Shown piece by piece: positions 1 to 13,395 of a stretch of 64,000 nt of DNA (its first letter is position 1; each line of letters starts with the position of its first letter). The position numbers and the translations under genes are program-made. The stretch lies in the NCBI GenBank assembly GCA_963169105.1, contig OY720641.1, forward strand, positions 4,603,258-4,667,257. The letters run 5' to 3'. Below the pieces are notes generated by a model, which saw only the letters and a list, made by a program, of their open reading frames with translations, did not search any database and was not told the origin of the DNA. Origin of the DNA: Ceriagrion tenellum. Lineage: Eukaryota; Arthropoda; Insecta; Odonata; Coenagrionidae.

Positions 1-1301
1 TTTCGTTGGTGATGACACTAACAAATGTTTCACCAGGACTACGCGAGTCGCAAAATCCATATTTTCGTTTGAATAGTTAAGGAAGTACAATTTTAAAAAG
101 TTATTGCCCTCAAAAACGCAATCAATTTTCAAGAAATTCAATTAGTCCAAGCACGAATTTTTCCAATTCGTGGGACACGGAGTTCTGTACACAGCTCCAA
201 TTCAATCATAAAGTTGAGCCGTCGCTTTCCGCTATTTTTTTGTTATCGTGTGCCTCTATCTCCAAATCCTTGCATTGGGAGTTGTGATCTTGTTGCTGCA
301 ATGTTGGCGAATCAGACATGATGTGGGATGAAGAATGGAAGTAATATTTTTAGAATCTCTTATTTTTTCCGACTTCTAAAATATATTTTAGAATATCGTT
401 TTTGAGTTTTGGTGAATTATTGGTTGCTTATGTTAAATATTTCGGTCACGATGCTGGAGGATAACATACCTTATGCTCAGTGATACGGTATCATGCGGCA
501 TTCTGTGTTACGCGAAATCATTTGCGACACAATGAGATATAATTCAATATACACAACAGTTTGATATCATGTTATATCGTATTTCGTGATACATCCCGAT
601 TTTAGCCTTGAATAATTGAATGAAATAGCGATATTCAGTAGTGCTATCACAAAGTCTTAGTATTAACCACGGTGGAGATTGAATCACGGCCGGAAGAATT
701 ATCCGGACGAATGGAATAATACTCCTTGGACATAAGACGCTCTTTATGATCCGCTCAGACTAGCGCCGCGACCGCATTCGTAACTGCCAGTGCTGCGCGG
801 AGGCGGCGATTCCGTTGCTCACGCGCCCGTTAAGACTCACGTCTTGAGTGATGCCTGCTCCAGTGAGCACACAAGCACTCCCGCGTTAACGCTAATTCGT
901 TATCATTCTCTTATATTCTGCTATGCTTTTGCTGCTCAGGGAGAGGAATTTAGGGGAATGGTTTTTTAAATGGCAACCGATTATATTTCTCCGCCTCACC
1001 TTTATCGCTCTCCTTCCTCCCCAACTTCCTGCGTACCCTTTACTTCGGCCTCCTAACTTCCGACATTCTGTTCCCGTTCAGCCTGAAAAAGAAAATCAAA
1101 CCTTAAGGTCATTGTCTCGCAGACTAAGTCACCATGATATTTACTCTTTAACAATATTTCTATTAGATATAGGCAGTATACCAATGGAGTGGAATTCATC
1201 GTGAAAAAATCATTTCACTTAAATCGATCTATGATCTCTCTGTTGTCGGTTACAGGTGTTAGCTAGAGGTACTGTATTCCGTATAGAGGGTCACTAGTGT
1301 T
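1..1301. other. intergenic DNA with a GC-rich patch
   Basis: No gene or repeat can be supported here. A GC- and CpG-richer patch lies at about 745-900 and includes a short imperfect palindrome around ACTCACGTCTTGAGTG. Short frames here have no recognisable family and no codon character. Confidence 0.5.
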
Positions 1302-1740
1302 AAGGCTGGGACACAATCAATGTGTACGTGTAACGTGAGCCGTTAACGGGAATACGCGAAAAGATGGCTGACGGGAAAGTATAGCGAACGGACACAATCA
1401 ACGTGTACTACGGGGAGTATTACATGTACGCGAGAGATGGGCAACTTTCATCTCTTCCCGTGTCCCGTGCACGGATAGGCCAATCAGAATAGTCCCGAGA
1501 ATCCGGGAATGGGAGCCATCTGTCGGCAGATACATCCAACTGTTGAAGATTGCTCTCGGCGAAGACGACTTATTTACTTCCACACGTGTTTACACCTGAT
1601 CTCTCAGCTGCGGCTGCGTTAGTCAATCGTTACTCCGGGCCGCGTTAACGTCGATTGTGACCACTGACTTGCGTTTCCCGTCTTCCGTTGTCCCGTTAAC
1701 GTCTCGCGTCACACGTACACGTTGATTGTATCCCAGCCTT
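1302..1740. mobile_element. DNA element with long terminal inverted repeats (MITE-like)
   Basis: The left end begins AAGGCTGGGACACAATCAAT and the right end, read on the minus strand, begins AAGGCTGGGATACAATCAAC. The match continues inward through GTGTACGTGT, a CG-rich step and GTTAACGGGA, so each arm is at least 50 nt and loosely similar to about 90 nt. An internal stretch near 1396 repeats the ACACAATCAACGTGTAC motif. Total length is about 440 bp, with no transposase frame (the longest internal frame is 61 codons). This is the architecture of a non-autonomous cut-and-paste transposon. The target-site duplication is not clear, so no superfamily is assigned. Confidence 0.7.
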
Positions 1741-2629
1741 TAGCTAGTTAACGCGCTGAGCCATCTTATTTGAAGGTGTATTTTAGCTGAAGTAATCATA
1801 CCTGACTGGCTATTGGAAGGTCTGTTTTCGATTTCTGGTCATTTTATATTATCTTTTCTTGCCGAATTCCATCCTGTTGGTTTATACGCTGACACTATTG
1901 TGCATGACTTGAATGAAAAGTCATTTCTGCCCTTATCAGGGACTTGGACATTGTTACTGTTATATTTTTATGATATTTTTATGCATTATATTTATTATAA
2001 CCCCAAAAATAGCACCATGGCCCTTTACATTGGTTGGTATCAAACATGAATATAAAATAGTAAGAATTTACAAAGACAAGTAACACGAAATATAAACAGA
2101 TATGGTTGTTAGGGGACATTAGTTTTTACAAAACAACGGAGTTCAGGCAGGGAGATGAAGAGGAAAGGTCGACGGAGGGATTTTTTGCTGTAAGGGAGTT
2201 GAACACGGAGGGAAGTGTGTAGAAAAGAGAACGTTGGGATACCGGGAGACGGAATTTTGGAACGTGCACGACGTAACGGTATTAGAGGTTTTTATCCAGT
2301 TAATGTAGGTTTAAATAGAAGAATTACTACGTACACTGTCTTTTTTTGCTGGACGCCCTTTTATTTGTGGATGATTCCGTTCTTCAGCTTAACGCACGTC
2401 TTATCTCTCTTACACCCATTACTCCTTTTCCTTCCCCTTCCTCCCTTTACCCATAATCCTTCATTCTCTCACGGCGTTCAACATCCCGGATCCTCTTTCA
2501 GCCATAGTTATCATCCAGTTTAGATAGTTTTCCGCTTATACCAGGGTCAGACTTTAAAAAAATTGCCACTTAGATAAATGATACACAAAGAGAAGTATCA
2601 GGCTTGATGTGGTGGAAAGAATGCATCAT
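1741..2629. other. intergenic DNA, nothing recognised
   Basis: AT-rich DNA with short open frames only. The 102-codon frame at about 2215-2523 is low-complexity (Leu, Pro, Phe, Ser) and has no family signature. No repeat partner was seen in this window. Confidence 0.5.
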
Positions 2630-2873
2630 AAAGAATGAGTGAAAGGCAATTTTCTACTTAGATATATTTTATTCGACCTAGGTTTCGATGTACGACATCA
2701 TCGTCAAGCGCAAATAACAAAACAATTGCAGACTATTGACTAAACTATAGACTGAAATGGCAGATCAAAACAATTATTTTGTTTCAAATTTAAAACAATT
2801 GTTTTCTTCAACAATAAAAAAAATGTTTGTTTTAACAAAAAAAGTGGAAATTTGCCTTACTCTCATTCTTTTT
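2630..2873. repeat. foldback element with hammerhead-like core
   Basis: The left arm (AAAGAATGAGTGAAAGGCAA onward, 2630-2660) matches the reverse complement of 2842-2873 (AAAGAATGAGAGTAAGGCAA), making a ~245-bp palindromic element. Just inside the left arm, read on the minus strand from 2708 to 2675, lies TTGACGA, then a 5-bp hairpin (GATGT/ACATC, loop CGT), then GAAACCTAGGTC. This resembles a decayed hammerhead core with a palindromic stem III. The same layout recurs at 16728-16991, 37965-38100 and 45435-45584. Confidence 0.55.
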
Positions 2874-5800
2874 TTAGATAAGTTATTTCTCGTGGGTGAT
2901 CTACCATATTTAGTCTGAAGTTTAAATTCCAAAGTGTAATGCCCCCAAGATGCCTACGTTGTATGTCTGAAAACTCATATTCATATAGAATTCATGACTT
3001 CATGAGAAAAAACAATTGAACGAGTCTCAATTTTTGCCTAAAGTTTTTATTGCGGCTAGGAACTTACAATTAATGGTGCCGTTGGATTGGACTTCACCAT
3101 CATCATCATCATCTTCTCCCCGAATGGACCTTCATTCCGTCTCTCCCATTTACGAAAACAGACCCGTGCCTGCAGGAGAAGCGTCTGCTTAAGTGGCCCC
3201 TCTTAAAAAGTCGCTGGCATTATCACAACCACGTAGGTCCCACCCTTTAAGTGGTTCCTCTCGTTGAGTTCTTCCGTGTACATCATCCATTCATCCGAAA
3301 GGCCAATGGACGTCGTCTTTAAGAGCCCTTTAGTATTCGAGGACCGGTATTTCATTCCTCGCGGAAGTCGTGCGCTATTCATGCGGTCTTCTCGCGCGGT
3401 TCATCATGGCTGGCTAATGACTGAATCTTACCCCGCATGTCACGATCGGAACGCGTTTTAGAGTTTGGTCACGTTTTTTCACAAAATTCTATAGGGTATC
3501 TTCTTTTCTCATGTGACGATAAATCAATTTTAAAATCCATGAGTGGAATAATTTTGGGGAGATAAAGTTGAAGGATTTTCAGCTATTTTTGGAACAAAAT
3601 CTTAGTTAGGATCCTCGTTAACATTTTGCCTAGAGTATTTGGAAAAATATATAAAGGCTGGTTTTCATATTATCTGAAGTGCCATTTTGGATGGAATCGT
3701 GATATTTTATTTGCTTTCTGATTAATATAGGAGACATCATTCGCATTGAACAGTCTCTGCCATTTTCCACCGATCGCGATCGCTCCTATACGAAAGCGAT
3801 TCACGACCGACGGCTGGTTTACGTCGTGGCACGGCAGGCACGTGGTATGGTCACGAGTTATGTGAAAAACACCCTTCACGATTTCACTTTCCACTCTCTT
3901 TAAAATATTCTACATGTGACATATTTATATTTAACAGATAATAAGCATTTTATTTAGCCATAATTATCGAGGTTAACAATTGCGACGAATGGCTGCAGCA
4001 TGCTATGATTTATTGGTGGACCGTTTCCAGTTTTAGCCTCTGGTGTGTAGTTTCATTTAGTTGTTTTATTTGAACATCAACAGATATAATAGGAAGTAAA
4101 AGTCATGAGGTTTTGAGATATTTGATTGGTATAGATATTCAGCCGATGTAGCGTTTAAACATATCCCAAAATTCTTGACTTTATTTAGAGACTGTCCATA
4201 TATCGTGCCAATCAATACATGGAATGCCCAATGATCCCGCCGTTGCTTACATATTTTTAAGTCTGGGTACTTCGTGGAGCTTGTAAATTTAAGTCGGATA
4301 CAGTTCAATAATTATAAAACCCTAAGAGTTACTTACTAATTGGGTAGTTTAGGTACGTTGTCTCCTATTTTTCTGTCATATATCCAATCAGTCTCGCTGA
4401 CATTTTGGATACGTTAGAAACTGCAACTGGCGAATAACGTGAGTAAAAATACCATCATACATGAGTTCTTGAGATAATCTCAGCGTAATTGAAGTACTTA
4501 TTGCCGCTTGCAACTGTTACTCTTGACTGTTGGTAATTTTAAACTCGTCCAGTTGAAGGACCTGACATTACGGTGTAATACGGAAGCTCCTCGATAATCG
4601 GAAGTGTTTCAAACTCATATTCCCGCTCGCACTATGCCTGCATGTCATAACGCTTCCCTCCATAACACGCTGAGCATTACCACATCCTGTAACCCACTTG
4701 GGCGTAGACCAACGGGAATATTAGCCGCGCCGCAACCAACCGCATTTTCGCTCGTTACAACCCCGCGTTGATTCTGGACTCAGAACTGGGTCGTGGATGG
4801 AAATGTATTTTGAAGGGAAGTATTCACTGAAAGCATTTCCATCCCGGCACTAGACTCATAAACTCTCCTCTTTTGATCTGATTTGAGTAACGTCATCCCC
4901 ACTGGATGCTTCAGAGTATCTCAATAGCATTTCGCGCGGGTCTGAAAGCTCTGTGGTGCTGGCGAGGAATACAAGTAACGGCGGCATAAGCCGCTTTTGA
5001 TGGAGTACTAGAATGCTCATCGCAACATTCAGTGATATTTTAGCGAGTAGATCCTCGAAAGTTTATGTAACATGTCTCTAGTTTCGAATGATGTGAGTTC
5101 AGGGTGCACTAGTACTTGCTAGTTAAAGGGAAGGGAAGAGGGACATAATAGGAAATAAATGGAAGAGGATAAAAATAGGAAAATGAAGGAGAATAGAACA
5201 AAGGTGAATTCTATTTTGAGTGTGTGCTATCCTTTCGTACACTGGTTTTGTTATATTCACTAACGATCTGTGGAAAGAAGGATGCTTGTACCATCATTTA
5301 GTCAATGTATCCCTCGAAATTGTTTCCATTCATTAGTTCTAAACGTATAGTATCGTGCATAATTTATATCCTCTGTTCCATAACCCAGCTCGTATGATAG
5401 GAATTTTTTTCCTGTAATCATAGTGTAGCGTGAATTTTCTGAGTCTCACAAGCGGATCACAGTCTGGACGGTCCATCAGCTGTGTCACGCACTGTTTCCG
5501 ACGTAACGGATTTTAACGAAGTTCGTGGATTTTCTTTGTATTTTATTTACTTCGCGAAATGAAACTCTCTGCAAAGTTTCCCTCACATGACGTATTTAAG
5601 ATATCACCTCACCGTGGTAAAACTTTATCTTTCTTCCACTGTTCTTGCTGTGGACCTTCCTGCTATTAGTTTGGTAAGTCCTAGTTTCCTGAATGCGGGG
5701 CTGGAAATGTTTTCAACACTCCGTGTCTGACGTTTCTGTGATTCCATGGTATTTGACTCTATCTGATTCCCAAACATATTCCAAAGTCTCTGAACAATTT

Positions 5801-6420
5801 GCCAAAGATGTGGTACAAAATCACGCACTTGGGTGAAAAAATTTGGAGTGGATGAACAAGTTTGAATTGGAACTCAGTCAAGTTTCGAAAGATCGCAGGA
5901 ACAGGATGGGCACACACTTTATGGGGACGATAGACATCCATCTTCAAGACAGAAACACTGGTAAAATGTACACCCTTTTTTGACCAATGACCAATATTTT
6001 TGCAAGTAATTCCATCATCAGGGTACAGTTGATGGCATGATGTGCCCATATCTTGGTCAGTGGTCAGAAAAATTGTAGAAATTTTCCCAGTATTTTCCTA
6101 TCTTGCACATGGGATTTCCATATCTTGAAGATGGATATCAGTCCATTTATTTCTGCTGTATCCAATGTTATTCATTTGTTGTGTATTTTAACCCATGATA
6201 GTGAAGTCTATTTGAAATTCTGAATCTCCTCCGAGTCAAACTCTCCATTGTTGCCAACATTTCCATGCCCGAGTCGTTTATAGTTTTCAGCCTTGAAGAC
6301 GGTGGCCGAATCGGCCTACCTCTCTACCGGCAAAAAAAACATATCACTATCAGCATACGCCGGGAAAGCATGAGATCATTCTGATGCATTCACGATATTT
6401 TCATCTAAATATATGATTAA
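2874..6420. other. intergenic DNA with minor simple repeats
   Basis: Mostly AT-rich sequence without a supportable gene. A short (CAT)n run sits at about 3099-3114, and 3165-3460 is GC-richer. TACGCCGGGAAA near 6357 is also found at 46398 inside a Penelope-type terminal repeat, so a small remnant of that family may lie at about 6270-6375; the match is too short to call. Confidence 0.45.
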
Positions 6421-8520
6421 GTGCTTCCTTTCTGCCAAGCTTTGAAAGAACGCTCTTTATGTCAAATTTTAGCTCTCTTAAACTCAGCTCACACGATAGA
6501 AGAGAAATCTTCTACCGTGCCAGAAAGCAAATCAGCTGGTACATACGCTTCGTACATACGCTGGTACATAAGTTCGCTTGACCTGGTTAATCCCAAGGGG
6601 GGGAAAGAGCAGGGAATAGGTGGTAGTGTTTGGCAACCTGACGGTGATTACATTGCCGGAGCGCCCTTACGAAACCGGGATTTGGCTTTATACAGTCATG
6701 TTTAGCCTAACCAAAGAGCTGTTGTGTCATTTTGACGCCGATGAGCTCGAAGGAATTATCTCCTTGGTCATCGAAAGGTAGATGGTTCTATTCGGTCGAG
6801 GTTGACGGGTCTCCGAACCCTTTCCGATCTCATTAACTGGCGCTACGACAAGGCAGAGGTTGCTGGATGGTGAGCGCTTAATTCAAAAGTCTCCAATAGT
6901 GTGCTAGGCACTTCAATTTTCGCATGAAAACAGGTAAGCTCACCTTTGTGCGCCGTGCGCGATGGATCGTGAATCGGTGAAGTGGTTGTCGGAGTGGCTT
7001 GCTGGTGTGGTCCTGGCTAGGGTTTTAGAAACACGCAGGGTGAGGTCACCCGCCACCGGGCGGTGTTATCGATTGCCCCGCGGCGAGTGCAGCGCCGCCG
7101 ACCGCCAGCACCACGCCCCCATCCCTCGAATCGCGCCCCTCAGCTATGCCTTCGGGGCAAAGGCAATGAGAGCAGAAAGGGTCATCCTCCACAGAGTACC
7201 ATTTCTCTGCAACCCCCATTGCTTATTTAATCCGACTGTTTTGACGGCAGGGTTGTAATTCTCTCTTTCAATTTCCCAGCCCTGTTATTCACTCCCCCTC
7301 TCCCTCTCCTCTTTGCTCATATCGCTGTTCTTCGGCTCGTTGGGCACGCGATATCCGGTCAGGTCTCGGAATTCCTATCCGAGGCTAGAACAACCCTCGG
7401 CATGAAACGACGAAAAAAGTTATCGCTCCCAGTTAAGGCTACACGCGTAGAGTTACCGTAATAAAGTCTACCGGCTCCAGTGCCAATGTGAAATCGAGAC
7501 TTGGTGAGTTGTATATTGAATATTTTAAAAGAAGGATTTTACACATATTCTATTTTGTAATAATTTGTAAATGAATTTTTTATGTCTAGGACCAAATTTA
7601 TTTATCCAGTTTTCAAATGGTATAAGAGTTCGAGTGAATATTTCCATTTCCCAAAAAAAGTCATGATATGGGTCATGAAAGGTCATAATACTCCATACGT
7701 GAGTTTGGAAAATTTTATTGAATTAAAAAGATCGTGTTTACTCTTTGTTGGCCTATCATCGTATTTTCTATTGATTGAATGCATTTATCACGATATGAAT
7801 AATTAAATTTTGTTTTTATTCATGATTGCATATTTAATGTATATACATAAATATGTCTCGTTGTATTTTTACTATAGTTCATACATGCGTAACATTTAAA
7901 CTATCTAAATCTCTTGTATAAAATATATTAACTAATGGTAAGTGTTTTGAAATGAGCAATATATAATAGTATTTGTTTCCTAGCTGTTTGGCGAGTTTAT
8001 TTCTCTCGGTTTACTAGCAAAAAGAACTAGGTGTTTGAAAACTAACGAAGAGGATATACTGGAACATTGGATTGCCGGAAGATAATCGATAGAAAATTTG
8101 ACCTATGCTGACTCTTGAGTTTCTTTTGAGGAAGAAACCTCACGAAAAGCTCGTATCATTTATTGTAACACATTGGCCGTCCGTTGGGAGCAGCGAATTA
8201 AGTAGAAAAGCACTGTAGGAGTATGTCGTGACGAGGAACTCATTTGTTATCGATATTTTTCCCGCAGTGGTGGACGTCACAAGCGAAAACGGTAATTTTT
8301 GTACGGGGCCCGGGGCGTAGCGACGCCCAAGTGACTCAGACCTCCCTTTCGCATCCATCCCTTCGGCTAATGAAACGTAGCGCCGGAACGCCTCCCTCCA
8401 AGATAGCGGTAATGGGCCCAGAGAAAGGAGGAGGCGGCTGGTGGCGAACGGAGATAGGAAGAAGACTTTTAGAGAATAATCCCGCTTGGGAGTCATTTAC
8501 TCAAAGAATAAAATAAATAG
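6421..8520. other. intergenic DNA with GC-rich patches
   Basis: Two GC-richer patches (about 6950-7260 and 8290-8470) have frames open on one or both strands, as expected where stop codons are scarce. Translations such as the 98-codon frame at 6962 and the 118-codon minus frame at 8140-8496 show no domain, signal peptide or splice-bounded exon that I recognise. 7500-8240 is AT-rich with nothing recognised. Confidence 0.45.
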
Positions 8521-11430
8521 AAAGAACAAAGAATGATGAGAATATCTGTACACTGTCTTGACTTAATGAAAAATAATTTCGAGGTCGAATAAACGCCGAA
8601 TTCCCTAAAGAAGTGTTTAAATTTAGTGAACTGAAGGTTGAATGAGGTTTTGTTTGGTGGGTCTATGGATGGCTATAAAATGGGTCTTGATAACGTTAAA
8701 GAATACTTTACCATTGAATAGCTCATTTGTAACAGTATATATTATTACTGTATTACGACAGAAAACAATTTCTATTTATTATCGGTTTATTCATTTCGTC
8801 AAAAAGAACTGTAAATAGCTTACTGACTAGTGAGGAGGAGTTAACAAAATAGTTTTGAATAAATGATAATGATTCGATCTTCAGGAAATATTTCTACATT
8901 AAAAGAAAACTGAAAAAAACTCTGCAGCTTTTAGTATTGGTACTTAGATTATTTTAATCATGATTTTTATTTATTTTACATCTTAATGAAAACAGTCAGC
9001 CACTGAGGAAACTCATTGCTGTTGATTTTTGATGTCCAAAATTGGCCAATGTAATAATTCTCTTTGAAAAAAAGAATAGCAGTTCTTTCGAAATGGTATG
9101 GTGCGATATCTTTGATGGGTTTCGTTAAATCATTCCTTGAGTAATCAATCTTTGCTTGCACGATATTTTCCCGTGTTCGGGAAAGATAGAGACTGCTAGA
9201 CAAAATTTAATGGGGAAGATGTAGCAGTGCAATCTCTTCATTATCTTTCTTGCCTAATAAATCAATCATCCTGTGAAATCCTAATGTAGATTCAGTGAAC
9301 TAAATGGAAGCAAGCATCTATCTAGTGATTGGTTATTCGGGCTGGTCTTATCTCCACCCTCTTTGCCTAAATTATCATTCCAATGTTTTCCTCAGCCGTC
9401 TCACAGTCACGCTCAAATATCTACTGTATCTCTTGAATTTCCGTCGAGTTCTAATTCCGCGTCGAATTTTCTTCTTCCGCCATTCCTCTTGTTCCAGAAG
9501 TTACCTTCGGGAGAGTAATAAATCCTTTTCCTACCGTTTCTTCGATAAATACGTCCCTTGAATTCCTGAGCGTAATCGTGAACGGTCCGCTGTAATTTCC
9601 AGGACGTTTATCTTTGAATAGTCCTCTCTTTTCCAGTTCTTTACTCCACTCCAACCACTGTTAAATTCTTCTCGTTCTCAATTGTGGACGACAAACCCAG
9701 TGGGAAAAGTTTGTGCAGGATTAAGTTTGAAGTAATTCAAAGTCTGTGCAGTGTTGCCTTAATGTAGACTGGACGTGCATAAGACCTGCAAAGGTCGTTC
9801 CTCGCTGCACCAACTGTACAGCGCATGTACAGCGTGAACAGTGTTTAGCATATTCACTGAACTAACCGTGTATGTTGGACGTACGGGCTGAAATGCCAAA
9901 GGAGCGCAGCGCGAAAAATGAACATCCTTTGCACAATCTAAATCTCCAAGAGGGTTTTGGTATAAGTGAACATGCTAATTTCTAAAAATAAGGAGTAAAC
10001 AAATTTAAGGTAGAAAACGAGACAAAATAGTTGACAATTTTCCGTCTTTAAATGTTTTAATACAAAAGCAATGTATTTTAATGCGTACATCTCAAAGTTA
10101 GAGGTACAAGAGTGGAGCATAAGTTAGTAAACACAAAGTGAAAGTTGAGTAGCTGAAATGGCAAGCTTGGGCTCATCGTATGCACGTACAGTCATCAGCC
10201 TGTATTTCATCATCGCTCCGCTGTAAGATGAGAAACCAAGATTACGTCAAGTGGTATGTCAACTCTCTATGGTGAATCTCCACTGGGTAGTGCATGGTGC
10301 GCATGCACGTTATGAAGCTATGAAGCCCCTTCATCCTGAAGGATGTGGGGTAAGATAGTGCACGATGCACATCCAATGAATGTCCCACGCACTACTGCAG
10401 GAGTATGTACTTTGCACTCGGATAGTGCGCCATTTGATACTACTTGGACGTTCATGAAGAATGTTCTCTGCACTAAAGAATATTCTTTGCATATCTTTTG
10501 CGTAAAATATTCCCCACTAGGATATTCCTTTAAGGAATTAGCAGGCTTTATTTACCGGTATACTAAAAAAAACAGTATAGCATTGAATTTTTCAAACCAT
10601 GTAAAGGTGAACTCACTAATTTATCGCTGTCTTTAGATGTACGCACTAACATTATATAAGTATCAACGATGTGCCCCACAAGCAATATTGACTACAATCT
10701 ATAAATTAGTCAGCGTTAGGTACTTCCCCCTGTTGAGCATTTGCCTTCATTAAAGTACATGCAAAATCCTTCTTGTCACTTACCATTTCAAGAAAAAAAA
10801 TGATGTTCTAACATAATGATATGGCATATAGCAATACGCTGTCGTCCTTTTCGTCTTCCATATCTTCTTCCTGTTCCTCCCACTTATTCATGGCTGTCAC
10901 GTAGCCTTTTCGCGACACGCAGAGCACTCCGTTAATGTAGACGTAATTGAATTCTTAGGGGAGAATTTACTTTACGCCCAAAAATCTCAATGGTCTGCAT
11001 TATGTTCTACTTTTCTTGACTCAAAAGTCCTTGTTTGATACACCATTTAACGCTGCACTTCATGTTAAACTCTTCGTCAACCTTTTCTTTGCCTTCTTAC
11101 TTCAGGTTCTCATTATAACCTTCTTTTGGCGAATGCGTCTTTTGCTTGCGCTCTTCTGAGTGTTAAACCGTTGAAGCTGCTCATCTTCTACCAACGTTCC
11201 GATGAAGAAATTAAAGCAATTTTGTTTTTTTAAAAAAATCAACAATTTAGGATGGAGAAGAGAAAATTTTCGGGCCCAAGCTTATTACACTGACGTTTAG
11301 GAAGCTAATTCAGCACTCTAGTTGGATAAAGTCCAAAAGGGGATTACCACAACGAGATCTCACTCACCTTACGAAATCGGAACTCGTGTTTTAGAAAATC
11401 GTCCCACAATCAGTTTCATCCCTCCGGATT
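8521..11430. other. intergenic DNA with a short perfect-arm palindrome
   Basis: No gene is supported. A 25-nt palindrome at 10326-10350 (CCCC, CATCCT, then AGGATG, GGGG) sits in a stretch with several TGCAC/GTGCA words (about 10285-10425). Elsewhere only AT-rich sequence and short frames are seen. Confidence 0.45.
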
Positions 11431-12054
11431 CTCGTGCGCTCCATTTTCCCGTCACCGCCGGAGAATAACGAGGTAAGCATAAGCATTCCCGAATTCACGC
11501 TTTACGTGACCGCTTTCCGAGCTGGATTTCTTTACCCCTATTCCCCGCCTGATCCTTCCCTCCCAAGTTTTCATCCTCCCAAGCAGCCAGTCACCACGAG
11601 AGCTACTAAGACGCCCGGGAGCCCGCGTTCCTTGTGGTGCGTGGGACTGTCGCCGGGAATACGAAAACAGTCCACGAAGATACCCACCCCTCGCATTTCT
11701 CTCCATTCCCCCGCCGTCAAACCCCATTTCTCCCTCTCTCCTCTCATCCCAACATTCTTCTGTTTCCCCATATCCTCCTGCTTCATCTTCTCTTCTTTTT
11801 GCGTCACACCCACTCTCCTCCCCTTCGTTTCTCCGACTTACTCTTGCAAGACAAATACGATAAATTCTCTCTCCCCCCGTCTTTTTCCTCCTCCCCATTC
11901 AAAAAATACCAATCCTACATATCTCCACCCCCTCCCACACCGTTTTCTCCTCGACGAGAATTCTTCCCCTATCTCCAAAATAAAAAAATAACAAAGGCAT
12001 CGTACGCCCACAGCGTATCCTCTCTGTCGACTCCTGCGTTCCTTCTCCCCGTTC
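11431..12054. other. pyrimidine-rich block
   Basis: The plus strand is strongly C/T-rich from about 11560 to 11960 (for example CCCCTCGCATTTCTCTCC). This keeps frames open on both strands (185 codons plus, 148 codons minus), but their residue make-up is dominated by Pro/Ser/Leu on one strand and Gly/Arg/Glu on the other, as expected from skewed composition. No domain is seen. Comparable blocks occur at about 21985-22330 and 56780-56960. Confidence 0.5.
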
Positions 12055-12122
12055 TCGCCGTTGATCGCGGCGGCGTAGTCGCTTGTTTCCAAGCGCGCTG
12101 TTGTGTGTATTACTTTTTCCCT
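12055..12122. repeat. GC-rich dispersed repeat, copy 1
   Basis: The stretch containing GATCGCGGCGGCG, CACTTGTTTCC-like and AACGCGC-like words followed by TATTACTTTTTCCCTC has a diverged partner at 14016-14084. By eye the copies agree at roughly three quarters of positions. Family unknown. Both lie next to pyrimidine-rich, frame-open DNA, so the true repeat unit may be larger. Confidence 0.5.
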
Positions 12123-12589
12123 CTCAACTACGACGGACGGAAGAGTAAACTGAACTTTAGTATCTTGAACTGACCGCAAACAAGGAGTGTGCGTGAGAGT
12201 GTTGATCGATGGTGTGAGGTCGGAAGGCTTAAGTGAAATATGGTGTGCCGCAAGGACATATGTTAGGGCCACTTTCGGTCTTAACCGGCGCGGTATTATC
12301 GCTTATGATATATTATAAACGCGATGGAAATTCAATTAAAATCAAGGGAGGAATAATATTTATTTCCCTATTTCAAATACTATTAATGGTAACAGAATTG
12401 GAGAAACAATGACGGTGACCAATGAAAGACTTAGAAATAATATACACTACTATTTTTTAAAGTTTCAACTCCTGATTAATCTAAAAATAATCTATCCATT
12501 CTACTGGCATAAAAGATTTTGGTGTTTAAATAGTGTATGAAGCCACGTATAATAACTTCGCATCATACTTATTCTAACTGGGACATTAA

Positions 12590-13010
12590 GGGAAAATATC
12601 CGATGGCGAAAGAAGTGTTCATCAGTAAGAATGGGCTGATGGCGGAGTCTTAGGGTTTGTTGAATGTTAAGAAAAGGCTGCGAAGAGTTATATATGTAGG
12701 TTGGCGTTGTGTGTTAGAGGAACGTTAGCAATTAGACATGAAGATGATAATACGCCGTAGGCGCTTGAAATGTGTGGGTAGAAGAGGAGGCTCGGTATTC
12801 GGAAAGGAAGACGAACGATGAAGTCCTCGCTGTGGTGTGGGAGTAATGGAAACTTATCGAAGATACTTGCAGAAAGCGGAGTAGATGATTGGCACAGGCA
12901 ATGAAGGGTGAAGTGTTACTTAGGCTGTGATAGAGGATACTGCATTAGCGGAAAGGTGAAGAAAAATAGACCAAATGGAAAGTACAGAGATAGGTAAGTG
13001 GTATGCAAAA
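12590..13010 (+). mobile_element. non-LTR retrotransposon (LINE) C-terminal fragment, decayed
   Basis: The translation starts MAKEVFISKNGLM, continues through NVKKRLRR and a damaged YVWSVALYG-type segment, and after a frameshift reads NDEVLAVV, KLIEDTCRKRSR and MKGEVLLRL. These words follow the order of the C-terminal region of arthropod LINE reverse transcriptases (AKEAF..K, VKKRL, LEAFEMWVWRR, TNDEVL, R.W.GH.MR.. LLR). At least four in-frame stops and one frameshift show it is dead. No 5' part is present, as is usual for LINE insertions truncated during target-primed reverse transcription. Clade not assigned. Confidence 0.65.
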
Positions 13011-13116
13011 CTTGCAAGAAATTTTGTGTGAAGACAGAGGTTTGGTCCTATAAATAAAGGATTGTCATGCATATAAAATCCGAAGATTCTTGCGATACTG
13101 TGTGGAACTTATGCAT

Positions 13117-13199
13117 GATGCAGAATTGAAAAACTTTGCAATTGGGACTTTGTAAAAATTTATATTGTGGATAATTGCAAAGTTTTTCATTTCTGCATC
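13117..13199. repeat. 83-bp hairpin with 28-nt arms
   Basis: GATGCAGAATTGAAAAACTT and the following bases (13117-13144) are the near-exact reverse complement of 13173-13199, with a loop of about 28 nt. The words ATTGTCATGCA occur on both sides (13064 and 13204), so the hairpin may be the core of a slightly larger foldback insertion. Confidence 0.65.
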
Positions 13200-13395
13200 A
13201 AGATTGTCATGCAGTTTTGAATGAACAAACTTTGTAGTCCCCACAGACGTTTTTAGAACTGGCTTTCTCAGGCAGTGCCACTTAAATAAAAGTTCGTCCT
13301 TTGATTAGGGAAATTGTACCACTGAACCTCTTAAATGAATTTTACGCTCCTCTAGGCACCGATTTATTTTTTTTTAAGACAAAATACCTTCTTAA

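Noticed and set aside
6270..6375. Another Penelope-type terminal repeat from the TACGCCGGGAAA word
   Set aside because: Only about 12 nt match the 46.4-kb copy, and the hammerhead-like core is not recognisable.
11434..12272. Overlapping frames of 144-185 codons on both strands
   Set aside because: The DNA is pyrimidine-rich on one strand, which removes stop codons in several frames at once; residue make-up simply mirrors base skew.
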